Shown: piece by piece, positions 22,601 to 34,780 of the stretch
Position numbering within the stretch: position 1 is the first letter of the stretch
Layout: every line of letters begins with the position of its first letter
Assembly (NCBI RefSeq): GCF_001039355.2
Contig: NW_019776063.1
Location: 53,964 to 117,963 of the forward strand
From: Lingula anatina
Lineage: Eukaryota > Brachiopoda > Lingulata > Lingulida > Lingulidae
Direction: 5' to 3'
DNA length: 64,000 bases
Program-made: the position numbers and the translations under genes
Notes under the pieces: generated by a model
Seen by the model: only the letters and a program-made list of their open reading frames with translations
Told to the model about the DNA's origin: nothing
The model's database searches: none

Positions 22601-25600
22601 TGATAAATCAGCCTGAACCTGCCTGGGTCATATTTCAGTTTGTGTGGTTGCAAAGAGGCCATAACCTTGGATTCACATAGGCCAAGGAAAACCCCACAAA
22701 TGATATAGATAAAAATAGACAAGTATGTAAGAAAAACATGCCATTCAACCAGACTAGCAGGGAAGGAAGAAATATAAATCAGTAAGCAAAAATATCGTAA
22801 AAGCATGCCACTCAACACTTGGTTTGGACCTCTCCAATGTAGTAGGGAGGAAAATAATAAACAAATATATCATGAAATCTACCACTCAACACGATTAAGT
22901 GGGGAGGAACAATAAATAAGTTGAAATAGATGTGTACATATAGCCATCACTTGGGTCTGTCATTGCTGTAGCTGTGCACTTTCAGTTTTATAACAATAAG
23001 TGAAAAATAGTTTGACCTTTTGTTTTCAAACTAACAGAATGGATGAATATTCATGAAATGCAGGTCAAGTTTAAAAATTAGCTTTATCAGACGATTTCCC
23101 CAGAAGCTATGCTATTTTACACTTTTTATGCATATTTTACCCACCATTATACAAATAAAATGAAAACCATTTTACCTTTTGTCTTTAAAATTACAGAACT
23201 GGTGAATATTTGTGAAATTCAGGTTAAGTGTAAAAATGGACCTTTTCCCAAAAGTTATGCTGTTTTTTTAAACGTTTTATCCACTGTTATGCAAAAAAAA
23301 AAAAAAATGAAATCCATGTCATATTTTGCTTTGAAACTTGCTGGCTGATTCATGGTCTAATAAACAGATCAAGTTCAAAAATAAGCTTGGTCAGTTTATT
23401 TTTATTGCTGTTTTGTTTTAATATAAGTGGGTTTTCCTCAGATTCAGTTCTAAGGCATTTTAACAGTCGCAGTAATGAATTAATTAGATTTGTAAAAGTG
23501 TTCTTTTGACATTATGTGTATCCTAGCAGTCATGTTACTTGAATGATTAAATATAATGAAATGATGGTAAATCTGTTATTGTATATTCTTTAATTATCAA
23601 AAATGGAAATGAACTCAAATCATGTTAAGAATCTCAAAATGTAACAAATAGGGTATTTTTTCTGTGTCTGTACATTTGACAGCTTTGCTGCCTTGTTTAT
23701 TTATACTTTTTAGTGACCAAGGTCAGCTTCACCTTCATCCAGGGTTGTATCCAATCCTAATGGTAATGGGGAGACTATTCCCTGCCATGGTTGAGGGGAA
23801 TGATCCCAAACTGAACCTGCCTGCGTACATTCCCTTTGTGATCAGGTACACATTTTGATATGATATAATGAAGACAAATTTAATAAAAGGTACACAATGA
23901 ACGCTACACCTCAATATTGGTTTTTCCCAGAAATTTGAACACTTTCTTTTAATGGAGGAGGTATACCATATTCAGAACTGTTGACAAAATTATTATGATT
24001 ATCCTGTTTTTTAGTTCTAAGCCTTGCATTTTTTAGAAAGGTTTAATTATGGAGATGGAGACTAGCAATTTTCACTTGTGCTGGTAAAAACCGAAGTTTA
24101 AGATTGAAAGAAACATATTCTTTTATTGAGTAATATTTAGAGATTCTGATGTTTCAAAGTAAAGAGCAAGTTTTTGTACTTTGTGAGCACTAGACAGGGG
24201 TGGCAAGGTGAATGCTCACAGAATTTGCATAGCTCAAAGTTAAACTACTCTCAAGTTTTTAATTGCCATATACATGTACGGATTTGCATTTTTTTATTGG
24301 TCATGAAAGCAATGTCTTAATTTTAGAATGAATAGTGATTGATTTTAATTAAATGTTGAGGATGGAGTGATGTTTGTGTGTCAGTTTAGAAGACAACAAC
24401 AATTTAGCAAATTGTGGTTAACAGTATATATAAATTGTTCTGCCTAGGTATGTGTAACACACTCATAAATGCTTGACCAAACTTAAACTTCCATAAAAAC
24501 ACAACACAGCTTCAGTATTTTATAGTTTAACTAAGACCCTTAAGACAGTTTATTGTTAGCAAAATGGATATATATGTTTTCATGGGTCCAACCTTGACAC
24601 ATTTTTTGTTGATTTTTTTGTTGGTTATCAAATGCTGCACTAAAGTGTAGTCATAATTATAATTTGGCAGCTGTGCGGGTAGTCGAGTTTTCAAGACCAG
24701 AGTCATGGCAGGCAGAGCCCTGAGACCTCTGGTTTTTAAAGACCAGCTTGGATCAGTTCTTGCTCAGCTCACAGGATATTTGCCAAGAGACCAGCAGCAG
24801 AGACATTCTCAGAACTTGACACATGGAATCTTACTTCAGGTGAGTTTGTTTCTGAGAAATGTTCTTTATTTTATTCAAGTATTCATTATAATTTCTAATT
24901 TACAATTATAAATTTAGATTTTGATATTAACATTTATGGTAATTACTCAATCTTTTCAATGGGGAAAATTGCTAATTTTACAGAGACTGCATTTTTTTAG
25001 TCATAATTTCTTAAAATTAGAATATCCCTTTTGAGTGGTAGCAACATAATTAAAAAGCAGACTTCTCTGTATTTTTATTCTATGCAGTAAAAGCAACACA
25101 AATGTTATAGAAATATAATCTCTATGATCATTAAATTATGTATCTAAAAGTTTGATATTTTTATGTACAGACACAGATGTGTCTGTACATATAGCCATCA
25201 CCTGCGTCTGTCGTCGCCGTGCACTTTTACTGATAACACGATAAGCGGAAAACTGTTTTTATGTACAGACACAGATGTGTCTGTACATATAGCCATCACC
25301 TGTGTCTGTCGTCGCTGTGCACTTTTACCGATAACACGATAAGCGGAAAACTGTTTCATGTACAGACACAGATGTGTCTGTACATATAGCCATCACCTGC
25401 ATCTGTCGTCGCTGTCGCCGTCGTCGCCGTGCACTTTTACCGATAACACAATAAGTGGAAAACCATTTTTTCTTTTGGCTTGAAACTTACGTAACTGATG
25501 AATATTCATAAAACGCAGGTCAAGTTTGAAAATCAGCATGATCAGGCCTATTTTGGGGAAGTTATGCTGTTTTTTCACTTTTTTCAGCATTTGTGTAGCA

Positions 25601-27732
25601 CCGATAACACAATAAGTGGAAAACCGTTTTACTTTTTGGCTTGAAACTTACAGAACTGATGAATATTCACAATACGCAGGTCAAGTTCGAAAATCAGCAT
25701 GATAGGAACAATTTTATTTGGAAGTTATGCAGTTTTTTCACTTTTTTCAGCATTTATGCAACACCTATAACACAATGTTTGAAAAACCGTTTTACCTTGT
25801 AGCTTGAAACTTACAGAACTGATAAATATTCATAATACGCAGGTCAAGTTCGAAAATCAGCATGATAGGAACAATTTTATGGAAGTTATGCAGTTTTTTC
25901 ACTTTTTTCAGCATATATGAAACCCTGATGACACAATAAGTGAAAAATCGCTTTACCTTTTTGGCTTGAAACTTACAGAACTGATGAATGTCTATAATAC
26001 ACAAGTCAAGTTTGAAAATTGTCATGATCAGGGCATTTTTATAAAAGTTTTGTTGTTTTTTCACTTTTTTTCAGCATATATGCAACACCTATAACACATT
26101 TTAAGAAAAATCAATTGGCCAATTGTCTTGAAATTCATAGTAGTGATCAGTGTTACTGAAATACAGATTAAGTTTTGAAATAAGCTTGATCAGTAAAGGT
26201 TTGGTGAAGTTATACCTTTTTTTTTTGTATAAGTGTTTTTTCCTCAAATTTAATCCTCAAGCATGTTAACAGTCTCATTTTTGAACTAATTAGATATGTT
26301 AAGTTGTTCTTTTGACATTTTCTGCATCTTAACAACATTGTTAGTTGATTATATAAAAATGATGGTAAACCTGATATTGTGTATTGTGTAATAAGTGTCA
26401 AAAATGAAAAAAAAAACTCATATCTTTACAGTTTGTCAGATTCAACCATTCACTATGTTCAGAATCTCAGAATGGAGCAAGTTGGACATTTATAATTGTT
26501 CTATTGATTTGTTTGCTTTGACATCATATTTTTTGATTGAACATATAAAAATGACAGTAAATTGATTATTTTGCTTTATGTAAAAAAGGTGTTGAAAATG
26601 GAAATAAACTCTTTCAATACAGTTTTCTCTTGTTTACATTTTGGGATTTTCAAAGTATGACTCTGAACTCTATGGGCTAGTCACATTTTCTGAATATCCA
26701 TGATAGTTTTATTTTATCATTAAAAACTGATGGTTATTATGCTGTTAAGCATTGTGTAATATTGCATCAAAATTGAACAAAACCCTATTTTGGGCACTGC
26801 CTCCGTAGTGACCGTGAAAGGAAAACGATGTCACTTGCTCTTTTCACACTCAAAGGAAAGAAACATAGGACTGAAATACAGCTTCAGTTGGAAAATCTGT
26901 CTCATTAGTTAATTTTCTGGAAGTTGTAGAGTTTTTTGTGAAAATTTTTATCTTTCACATACTGGAATATTCAATGTGGGACTCAGAGCTCCCTTTGGCA
27001 TGAAGCCCAGTGGTTATCAAAATTTTTTTAAAGTCCATGTTTTTAATAGTAGGAATTTAAAAATTGGTGGTTTTTATACAGTTAATCATTATGTAATGTT
27101 GCATCAAAATTGACAAAAAACCTACTTTGTGCACTGCCACCATTAACGTTATGGAAAGAAAACTGTTACTTTCTATTTTTTCAACTAGTCTTACAAGAAT
27201 GATTCTTAGGATTGACATACAGCTCATATTAGAAAACCAGCTCTATTGGATTATCATTTGTATTAAATTTATGCATTTTTTGTTAATTTTTCATTTTTCT
27301 CATTCTGGCACTTTCCAAGTATAAACTTGAACTCCGATGGGCCTGAAGCCTTATGCTTTTACTTTCGTTGGTGTTACCTGTTGTGCATAATTAAATTTTG
27401 ATGTTGACTGTGCAGTTAAACATAATGTATTATTGCATCAGAATTAGTAGTCTCCTATTTTGTGCATTATTGTTTTGTGCTTTTCTTAAGGTGTGACTTA
27501 TGGGCCTGAAGACCTTTGAGAGTGTCAGTCTGTAAATTTCCCTTGGGTATCAGTAGGCTAAGTTCAGAGTTATAAAGTCATTTGCCTAATTAATAGGCCA
27601 TTAAATGAGATTACATAAAGCACACTTATTGATATTTCCCTGTAAACTCCCAAAGGTTAAGCTCTCTACTAGATTTATAATAAGGAAGCAGTGATAATTA
27701 TGCAGGTAAATTTTGTTAAATATTGAAAATTA

Positions 27733-27777
<45 letters not shown>

Positions 27778-30700
27778 AACTCAACGATTAAAAGTTTGAA
27801 TAGCAGCTTCATTGGAATAATATTTACCTCTGCCAAAGAGGTTATGTTTTCACCCCTGTTTGTCTGTCATCAACATAACTCAAAAAGTTATGGACTGATT
27901 TTGATGAAATTTTCAGGAACTGTCAGAAGTGGGTCAAGCAGGACAATGATTAGTTTTTGGTGGTGGTTCGGATCAATAATCAATCAATAATCAATAAAAA
28001 TAAAAAATTGCTGCCTTGGCAGAGGTCTGTGCTCTCGGGGTGCTTTTCTAGTTTTGTTATGTTTTCCTTTTTAATTTTTTCTCAAACACTGGCATTTGTG
28101 ACTTTAAACTCCCATCCACCTGCGGCTCTGCACATTTTCTGTATTTCCACATAAGCAGTTGTATTGGTTTTTATGTCTTTAAACATTATGTAATATTATT
28201 TTATGCACTGACATCATTTTTCAAATGTTGGGACTTTCATCATGTGAATTTGAACTCTCATGGTCCTGAAACTGTAATCTTATTGAAGGAGTGGATTGAG
28301 ACCATCTTCTGGGTCTTCCGGAAGACGGTCAGGTTTTTAAGTTTATATTGACCGGTATCTATTTTTTTTTTTCTGTTGGAAGACCATCAAAATGGAGGAT
28401 GGATCAACATAGATACTTTGGAATACTGTCAGAAAATATCTCTGGGTCTGCTCCTGTTATTGACCATGTTACCTGTTGTGCATGATTAAAATTCAGTGTT
28501 GACTGACAGTGCTATTATAAGCATTATTTATTATTGCATCAAAATTGACAAAATGACCTATTTTGCATCTTTATTTTTCTTTTTTTTTTTTTTTTTTTGT
28601 CTGTACATTTGACAACTTTGCTGCCTTGTTTACCCATTGAAAAGATCGATAAATTACGATAGATGATAAATCTCAGCACTGATTTTTCAAATATGAAGGT
28701 GATAGTTTATTGGTAAAAAAGGGAGGGAGGGTTATTTCTCTTCTCTTTTCTACAATAAGTATTGTTTTATTTTCGTACACTTTAGTAGTTGCACAGTAGC
28801 TAAAGGGTACCACGTCCTTTAAGATTTTGAGTTTAGTTTTTTGTATTATACTAAATGGTAAACTACAATTAATATACGTGCAAATATCATATTTCAAATA
28901 GGTTGAACATTTACTGAAAGAACTAAGTAACCTGCCTTCTAGCATTGTGCAGGAAGCATTAGATGTCACAGTGACTGGGATTATGGAGGCAAAGTGGCTT
29001 ATCTTCAGGTAAGGAATTACAGGAATGACTCAATCTTTTAATCAAAGGTCATATGTTGATTTAAACATTTTTATCAACCCAAAATAATACATTGATACAT
29101 AAAAAATGGCTTGACCCTCATGTACCAATATGTTTTTCTGGAGAAATTTAATTTTGCAAATATATGAAGTTTGTTGTAGGCCAGGTTGTTATTGCACTAA
29201 CTGGCCTTAAGGTAATACTAATTTTGTTATCTGAAACTCAGTATTGATATTACTTTATTTTAGGGAGAATAGATGTCCAGTTACAAGGGCAGCATACTTT
29301 CATGTTGCTCAAGCAATGCTACAGTCAAGCCAGAGAGCAGAGGTGGACAAGCTTCATATTTTGGTGGACCATCTCGCCAAGGTTGTGTTCACGGAGCTTT
29401 CAAGCCAAGACCCCTCAGGTTACATCTCTCCTGGATCCGTAGAGTTTAATGTTGCCATGGCCAACTTGAGTATTAACTGTGATGAAGTGTGGAACAAACT
29501 GAAAGAGCTCCTGAACATAGATGATGGGACCCTACTTGCATTTTTTCTTGAGTCTCCGTTCTATGAAGTTCGTTTACTTGTTCTTCAGCACTTGACTTTG
29601 CTTATGTCTACCCCAGTCAGTAAATCCTCAAAATTGGAGGAAAGCAATAGGCTTTTTCAGAAGTTGATTTCCATGGCAACAGGATTGGAACACCACCAAG
29701 GGTGTTTAGCTCAGGTATGCACATACACTGTGTTAGTTGATCTGTTGAAATTTGAAAAATGATAAAATAAGATCTTAAAAGTCAGCTGGCAGTTAAGTCC
29801 AAACATTTTCTAGCATTGTGCAAAATTTGATAAAAGCATGAAAAACTTTCTGCAATGAATGATCATCGGGTATTTGCCAATTTTGGATAGGGAGGCCATT
29901 CTGAAATTTATCAGTAACCAGATAAGTGGCTTTGTTTAATATGCTGACTCTGCATTTTTATGTACATCCAGATTTCACCAAAATGTGCACTACCAATGCT
30001 TACGCTAATTATATCTTTAATAAATTTAAGAAACATGCACGCACTGTTCATATCTATGAGGACTACAATGATGCCATAGTAACGTAAGTGGGTGATATTA
30101 CTCAATACAAAGTGACAAATATCTACTCACTCCCATAGGCCCAATAGTTGCACCCTGCAATCTTCTTTCCTGTAAACATTTATTACAGAAATGCATCCCT
30201 TAGGGCTAGAAAAGAAAAGTTAGTTTGGTTGCTACTTAGGAGCATTTTTCAATATGGCTGTCAATTTTTGAGGGAAAATAGAAATACAACCAGAAATACT
30301 TTATTTGTGGCTCTTGTTAATGTATTTTCTCTCAGTGGAACATGGTAGGGTACTTGACTACATCCTAGCACATCACTATTATTGAAAAATCAAAAGTGGA
30401 AATGTAGGCAAATATTTTACCTGATATTTTCATTTGTACAGTTATTATACTAAATCTGCAATCAGTAGTAATTTGTTTTAATGGAGCCATCTTAAAAGTC
30501 AGGTTGCTTAATAAATAAATTTTTAAAACTGAACATCCAGACAGTGCTAGTTTGACAGGGATTCAAAAAGGTACCTAATAAAATATAAAACCTGATGAGC
30601 ACATTGTGGACCCTCGAATAGGAATGTTATTGGTTAATTTGCAGAACAACATTAATTTGGTGATCATTAATCTTATGATATCAATCTGGATGGTAGATAA

Positions 30701-33700
30701 GTATAGCTGGGGACATCACAAATCAAAATGGTTAGAGAAAAGATAATGAAAGGATAGGATTCTTCAGACTTTGTGCAAAATTGGAGCTTGAGAAAGACAG
30801 AAAAAGTAGTTTATTCCGATGATAAAGATTTCTGTATCATCTGTACATATATATGTATTTTTGACATCCCACTGCATTTGATCTTAAAGAGATAAATTTG
30901 TTTGATAATTTTATGGATATAGTGATCATTTTTGTCTTAATAATATTCAGGTTTTCTTAGTTCTGGTTCACCATCCTTGTGCCAAGCAATTCCCATGGAA
31001 ACTTTCCAGTGGCCTTTGGCAGTCCAGTCAGGTAGCTAAATCCCATATTTAATTTAACTTATCTAAAAGTTTTTTTTATTATTATATTTTAAAAAATGTT
31101 GATTCTTCTCGAAATTGATAAAAAATAAATTACAAAGCCCTAATCTTACATATACAGTTGTACAGTAATAACTCATATTCTAGTGTTTTTTTTTTAATTT
31201 ATTTTAAAACACGCCTAAAATCAATATCCTTTGTTTGCAGGTGCAAGACCTCCTGATCAAAGTCCAAAAGACTTCCTCCAGGTAGGTTGACTTCTCTTGT
31301 AAATTATTTGGCTGGTGTTTGCATCATATATTTTATGTATTTAATTTACGAGAAAGAATGAAAACAATGTTGAGTATTATATCAAGTTTGCAGATGGTTT
31401 TCTCATTAAGAACGTTGCCAGTGTTCAATGAACTGTTGTTCTCAGTTGAAAACAATCCAGTTAAGAGGTGTGGTGGGAGACTGGGCTAAAACCATGTTTT
31501 GAGGGTTTTGTATGTTTATGATAATCAAAAACATATATTTCACATGGCATGAAATAATACTTTTGAGTCTAGACCAAAATATGTGTCTTTTGATGAGTTT
31601 TTCATCCTGCATGTACTGCCGGCAGACTCACTTCTAAGCCATGCCAATGTTAATTGTCAAGGGTGGTTGTTATGAGGGAGCGAAGCTAAGTTAAGGATTT
31701 GGGAGCACTGTTCCAGGAAAGTGTTGCTTCCTTCCACCATAGTAAATCTTTAACTGTTCCCTTATCTAACATGAGTACATCATCCCAGCCTTCCTGTGTG
31801 GCTAGTAGATGATAAGTATTTCTTACCAATAGTTTACCAGGTAAGATTGCTTTAGTCATAGCAACACAGGTACCTGCAATCTTTGCAAATCTACGTGCAG
31901 TTAGATGTTGTGTCTCTACTGCATGCTTTATAAGTCGACGGAGATTTCTTGTACGGGTGCAGGGAACTTTTATAATAGGAACCCCCTCTTTCATCTTTGT
32001 AATTATTCGATATCCTATATATTCCACTGAATAACAGGGCTGTAATGAACACTTGTCCCAATTAATTTTCCAACCGAAGTTTTGTAATACTTAAATGTCA
32101 CAATGTTTTTGTGTTCCTGAATGACATCTGTCTAAAATCTTTATGGATTGGTACATGAAAAAAACATCTTTAATGTCCAGAGTTACCAACTCATCATTAG
32201 CCTGTATAATGTTCTTGACAATATTAATATCCTCGATGACAAACTTTGGAGGCTTGTACGACTCAATGAGTTTGTGCAAGTCTACATTTTCCTTTCTTTT
32301 TAGGTATACAGTATATAGGAGATACGCAGTGTGGTTTTTCATCACATAGAGACACATACCCCAATTTAAATAGTGAACTGATTTCTGTAGTTAAAAAGAC
32401 ATGTGCTTGTTCAGTTATTGGCCTATTTGGCAACTCATATTGTTCTGGGGTACCTTGAAATTTTATCTTAAGGCCTTCAAGTATGATTGACTGTAAAAAG
32501 TCAGATGCACCAGTCTTAATCCAATAATCAATATTCTCGGAAAGTGAAGTCATTCTAGTCACCTGGGGCTACTGTGCATAATCCAGGTCAGACTGGTCAT
32601 TTGCTTGATTGACAGGTTTTACAAATCTGTTATAGTAATTGCCCTGCCTCTACCGCCACGGTAAGGGTAGCCTCTTCCAATACCACGCTGTTTGTACTGG
32701 TAATTGTCTCTGGAGTCGGTAGCTTTATTTATTTCAACTGCCATTTTGAGTCTATCACATACCTCGGGTGTGAAGGTAGATGTATTTTTTCCTAAATTTC
32801 GAAACCACTTAGCAATGCCATCTGGTCATTGGCTTTGCACCAGCAGAGTGGCATATTCTTCCTGCAGATATTTCACGTGAGCGACTGAATCATTAGAATA
32901 TTCCCCAATTCTTCTTCTGTTGAAGTGAGGCTCCTTGTTTCCTCCGGTGAGTCCATGGATGCTAGGAGTTTCATTGTTGTTTCCACAGACGAGCGCTTTT
33001 AGCTATGATGTTATAAGCTGTGAGTTATGATTTCTTTATCCCTTGTTGGGTTTCTTTTAATTTTAGTTCGTCTGGAAGACGTACCTTCTATAGGGAGTCC
33101 TTTAATGTCAGGAACTTTCCCTGTAGCTCCTCACCAAGAGCACCGTTGAATATACTGGTGGGCCTCGGTCCAGTGACGCAAACCCAGGTGGTTGCTCAAT
33201 GCCTGCAGTTGTGGAGACCTCTGAGGCTTCTAAACATTTTAATCTTTCTTCTGTTTGTACCAGAACGTTGTGTATATTCGCTGTTTCACCACTGGATTAG
33301 AACCACAAGCCATCTCATACAAAATTCAATGTTTTCTCCCCTTTTTTTTCCGCGCCAAATGCGCTGACCTTTCTGAGATTGCTTAGCACCAGACAAGATG
33401 TCGCTTACTGCATGTAAAAACTAAAATTCTTAACTACAATTATCTCCCTGACATTTGCAGATGATTAGGGGAAAATAATATGAAACTACTGTGTTAGATT
33501 TTCAATAAAAAATACTTGAAGAAAAAGAAAAAAATATACACAATAAAATGAAAAAATTTATTGGACTTTTAAAAAAAACATATTGAAGGGACTACATGTT
33601 TTTGTATACATAAATTACTATCATTCCTATAGTTAGCAGTCGTAGAAATGCAGCTGTAAGTATTTGCTTTCAAAAATGTAAATGTCAATATTAGGTTTTG

Positions 33701-34730
33701 TTGAGGAAATCAGTTGTTATTATTGAATTTGTGAGATAATCCCCTTTTCCGCAGGCACTGATGCTAACATGTACCCTGTACAGTATGTGTTAAACTGATA
33801 TTGGTCACCTGTTTTGATGTCTAGTTTTTGTTGTTTTCCAGGGATGAGGTGAGAAGTGCAGCTTGCAGACTGATAGGAGTCATTCTGCCATTGCTGTACA
33901 ACCAGCTGGAGCAGGTAAAGAGTACATTTTTGGCAAATATTAAAACATCTTTTAATTTAACTTTTTAATGGGGTTTACCAGCCTGCTTGGCACCAGGTGG
34001 CACTGGTGCCAATTCAGTCCTATGCTGGCAATAGTCGACATTTTGAAAACTTACACGTGGGGCTGTTGGTACTTTTCATACTAAACAGGCCTCAGTATGA
34101 TTGTGTACCTGAATGTTAAAGTGGACTAGGTGGACATCAGTTTAATTTCCTAAGGATTCAGGCTCTGTTTAAAGTAAAGGTGGCTGTAAATCATGTATGC
34201 ACAAAGACAAAATGCCCGTGGAATCCTGGTCGGCACAGTGTTTTCTATGTTCTACTTATTGGCAAGAGGATGTGGCATGTTAATCTATCAAGCTGATTGC
34301 AATTGGCAAGAACCCCTGCAGGGTTGGGTCGATCCAAGTAGACCTATGTGTCTATGGGAATGGGGCCTAGATCATTCCATGTGAAATACTACATTTGTAC
34401 ATTGTACTACACACTGCTGTGATATTTCATTAAGATCAAAATAACTTTGCCAGTAATAATTATTACTACAATCAAGCTACAAAATCTATCTTATCTAAAT
34501 TTTTTGTAATGATTGCAGGACCAGTTTGAAGAGGATCTGCTTATAGATTCCCTCAGCATTATCAAGGCCAGCTGTGATTCAGAACAGAATGTTTCTGTGA
34601 GAGAGGCCTGTGCTATGGTCCTGGCTCAACCAGAGATGACAAGTATTTTGAGGGATGAGAATCGTGTTTTAGGTAGATTGTCATTGCACTTGAAATAAAC
34701 ACTGTCATGCACACACACACACATCAACAC

Positions 34731-34780
<50 letters not shown>

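Larger units (their letters stand above)
25160..28640 (+). repeat. R1 repeat family, longest copy (3.5 kb)
   Basis: Starts with three tandem modules of a palindrome, ATGTACAGACACAGATGTG then TCTGTACAT, each followed by ATAGCCATCACCTG and GTGCACTTTTACCGATAACAC (25166, 25259 and 25358). Then come about five monomers of roughly 165 bp (CTTGAAACTTACAGAACTGA, CGCAGGTCAAGTTCGAAAAT, TTTTTTCACTTTTTTCAGCA), then longer monomers of about 230-300 bp with TATGGGCCTGAAGACCTTTG and TAATATTGCATCAAAATTGA words. It ends GTCTGTACATTTGACAACTT then TGCTGCCTTGTTTA. No long protein is encoded. Two other repeats are nested inside (27549-27776, 27820-28055). Confidence 0.85.

Noticed and set aside
29715..29762. Extension of THADA exon k past 29714 to the in-frame stop
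   Set aside because: A canonical GTATGC donor at 29715 and phase agreement with the next exon favour splicing.
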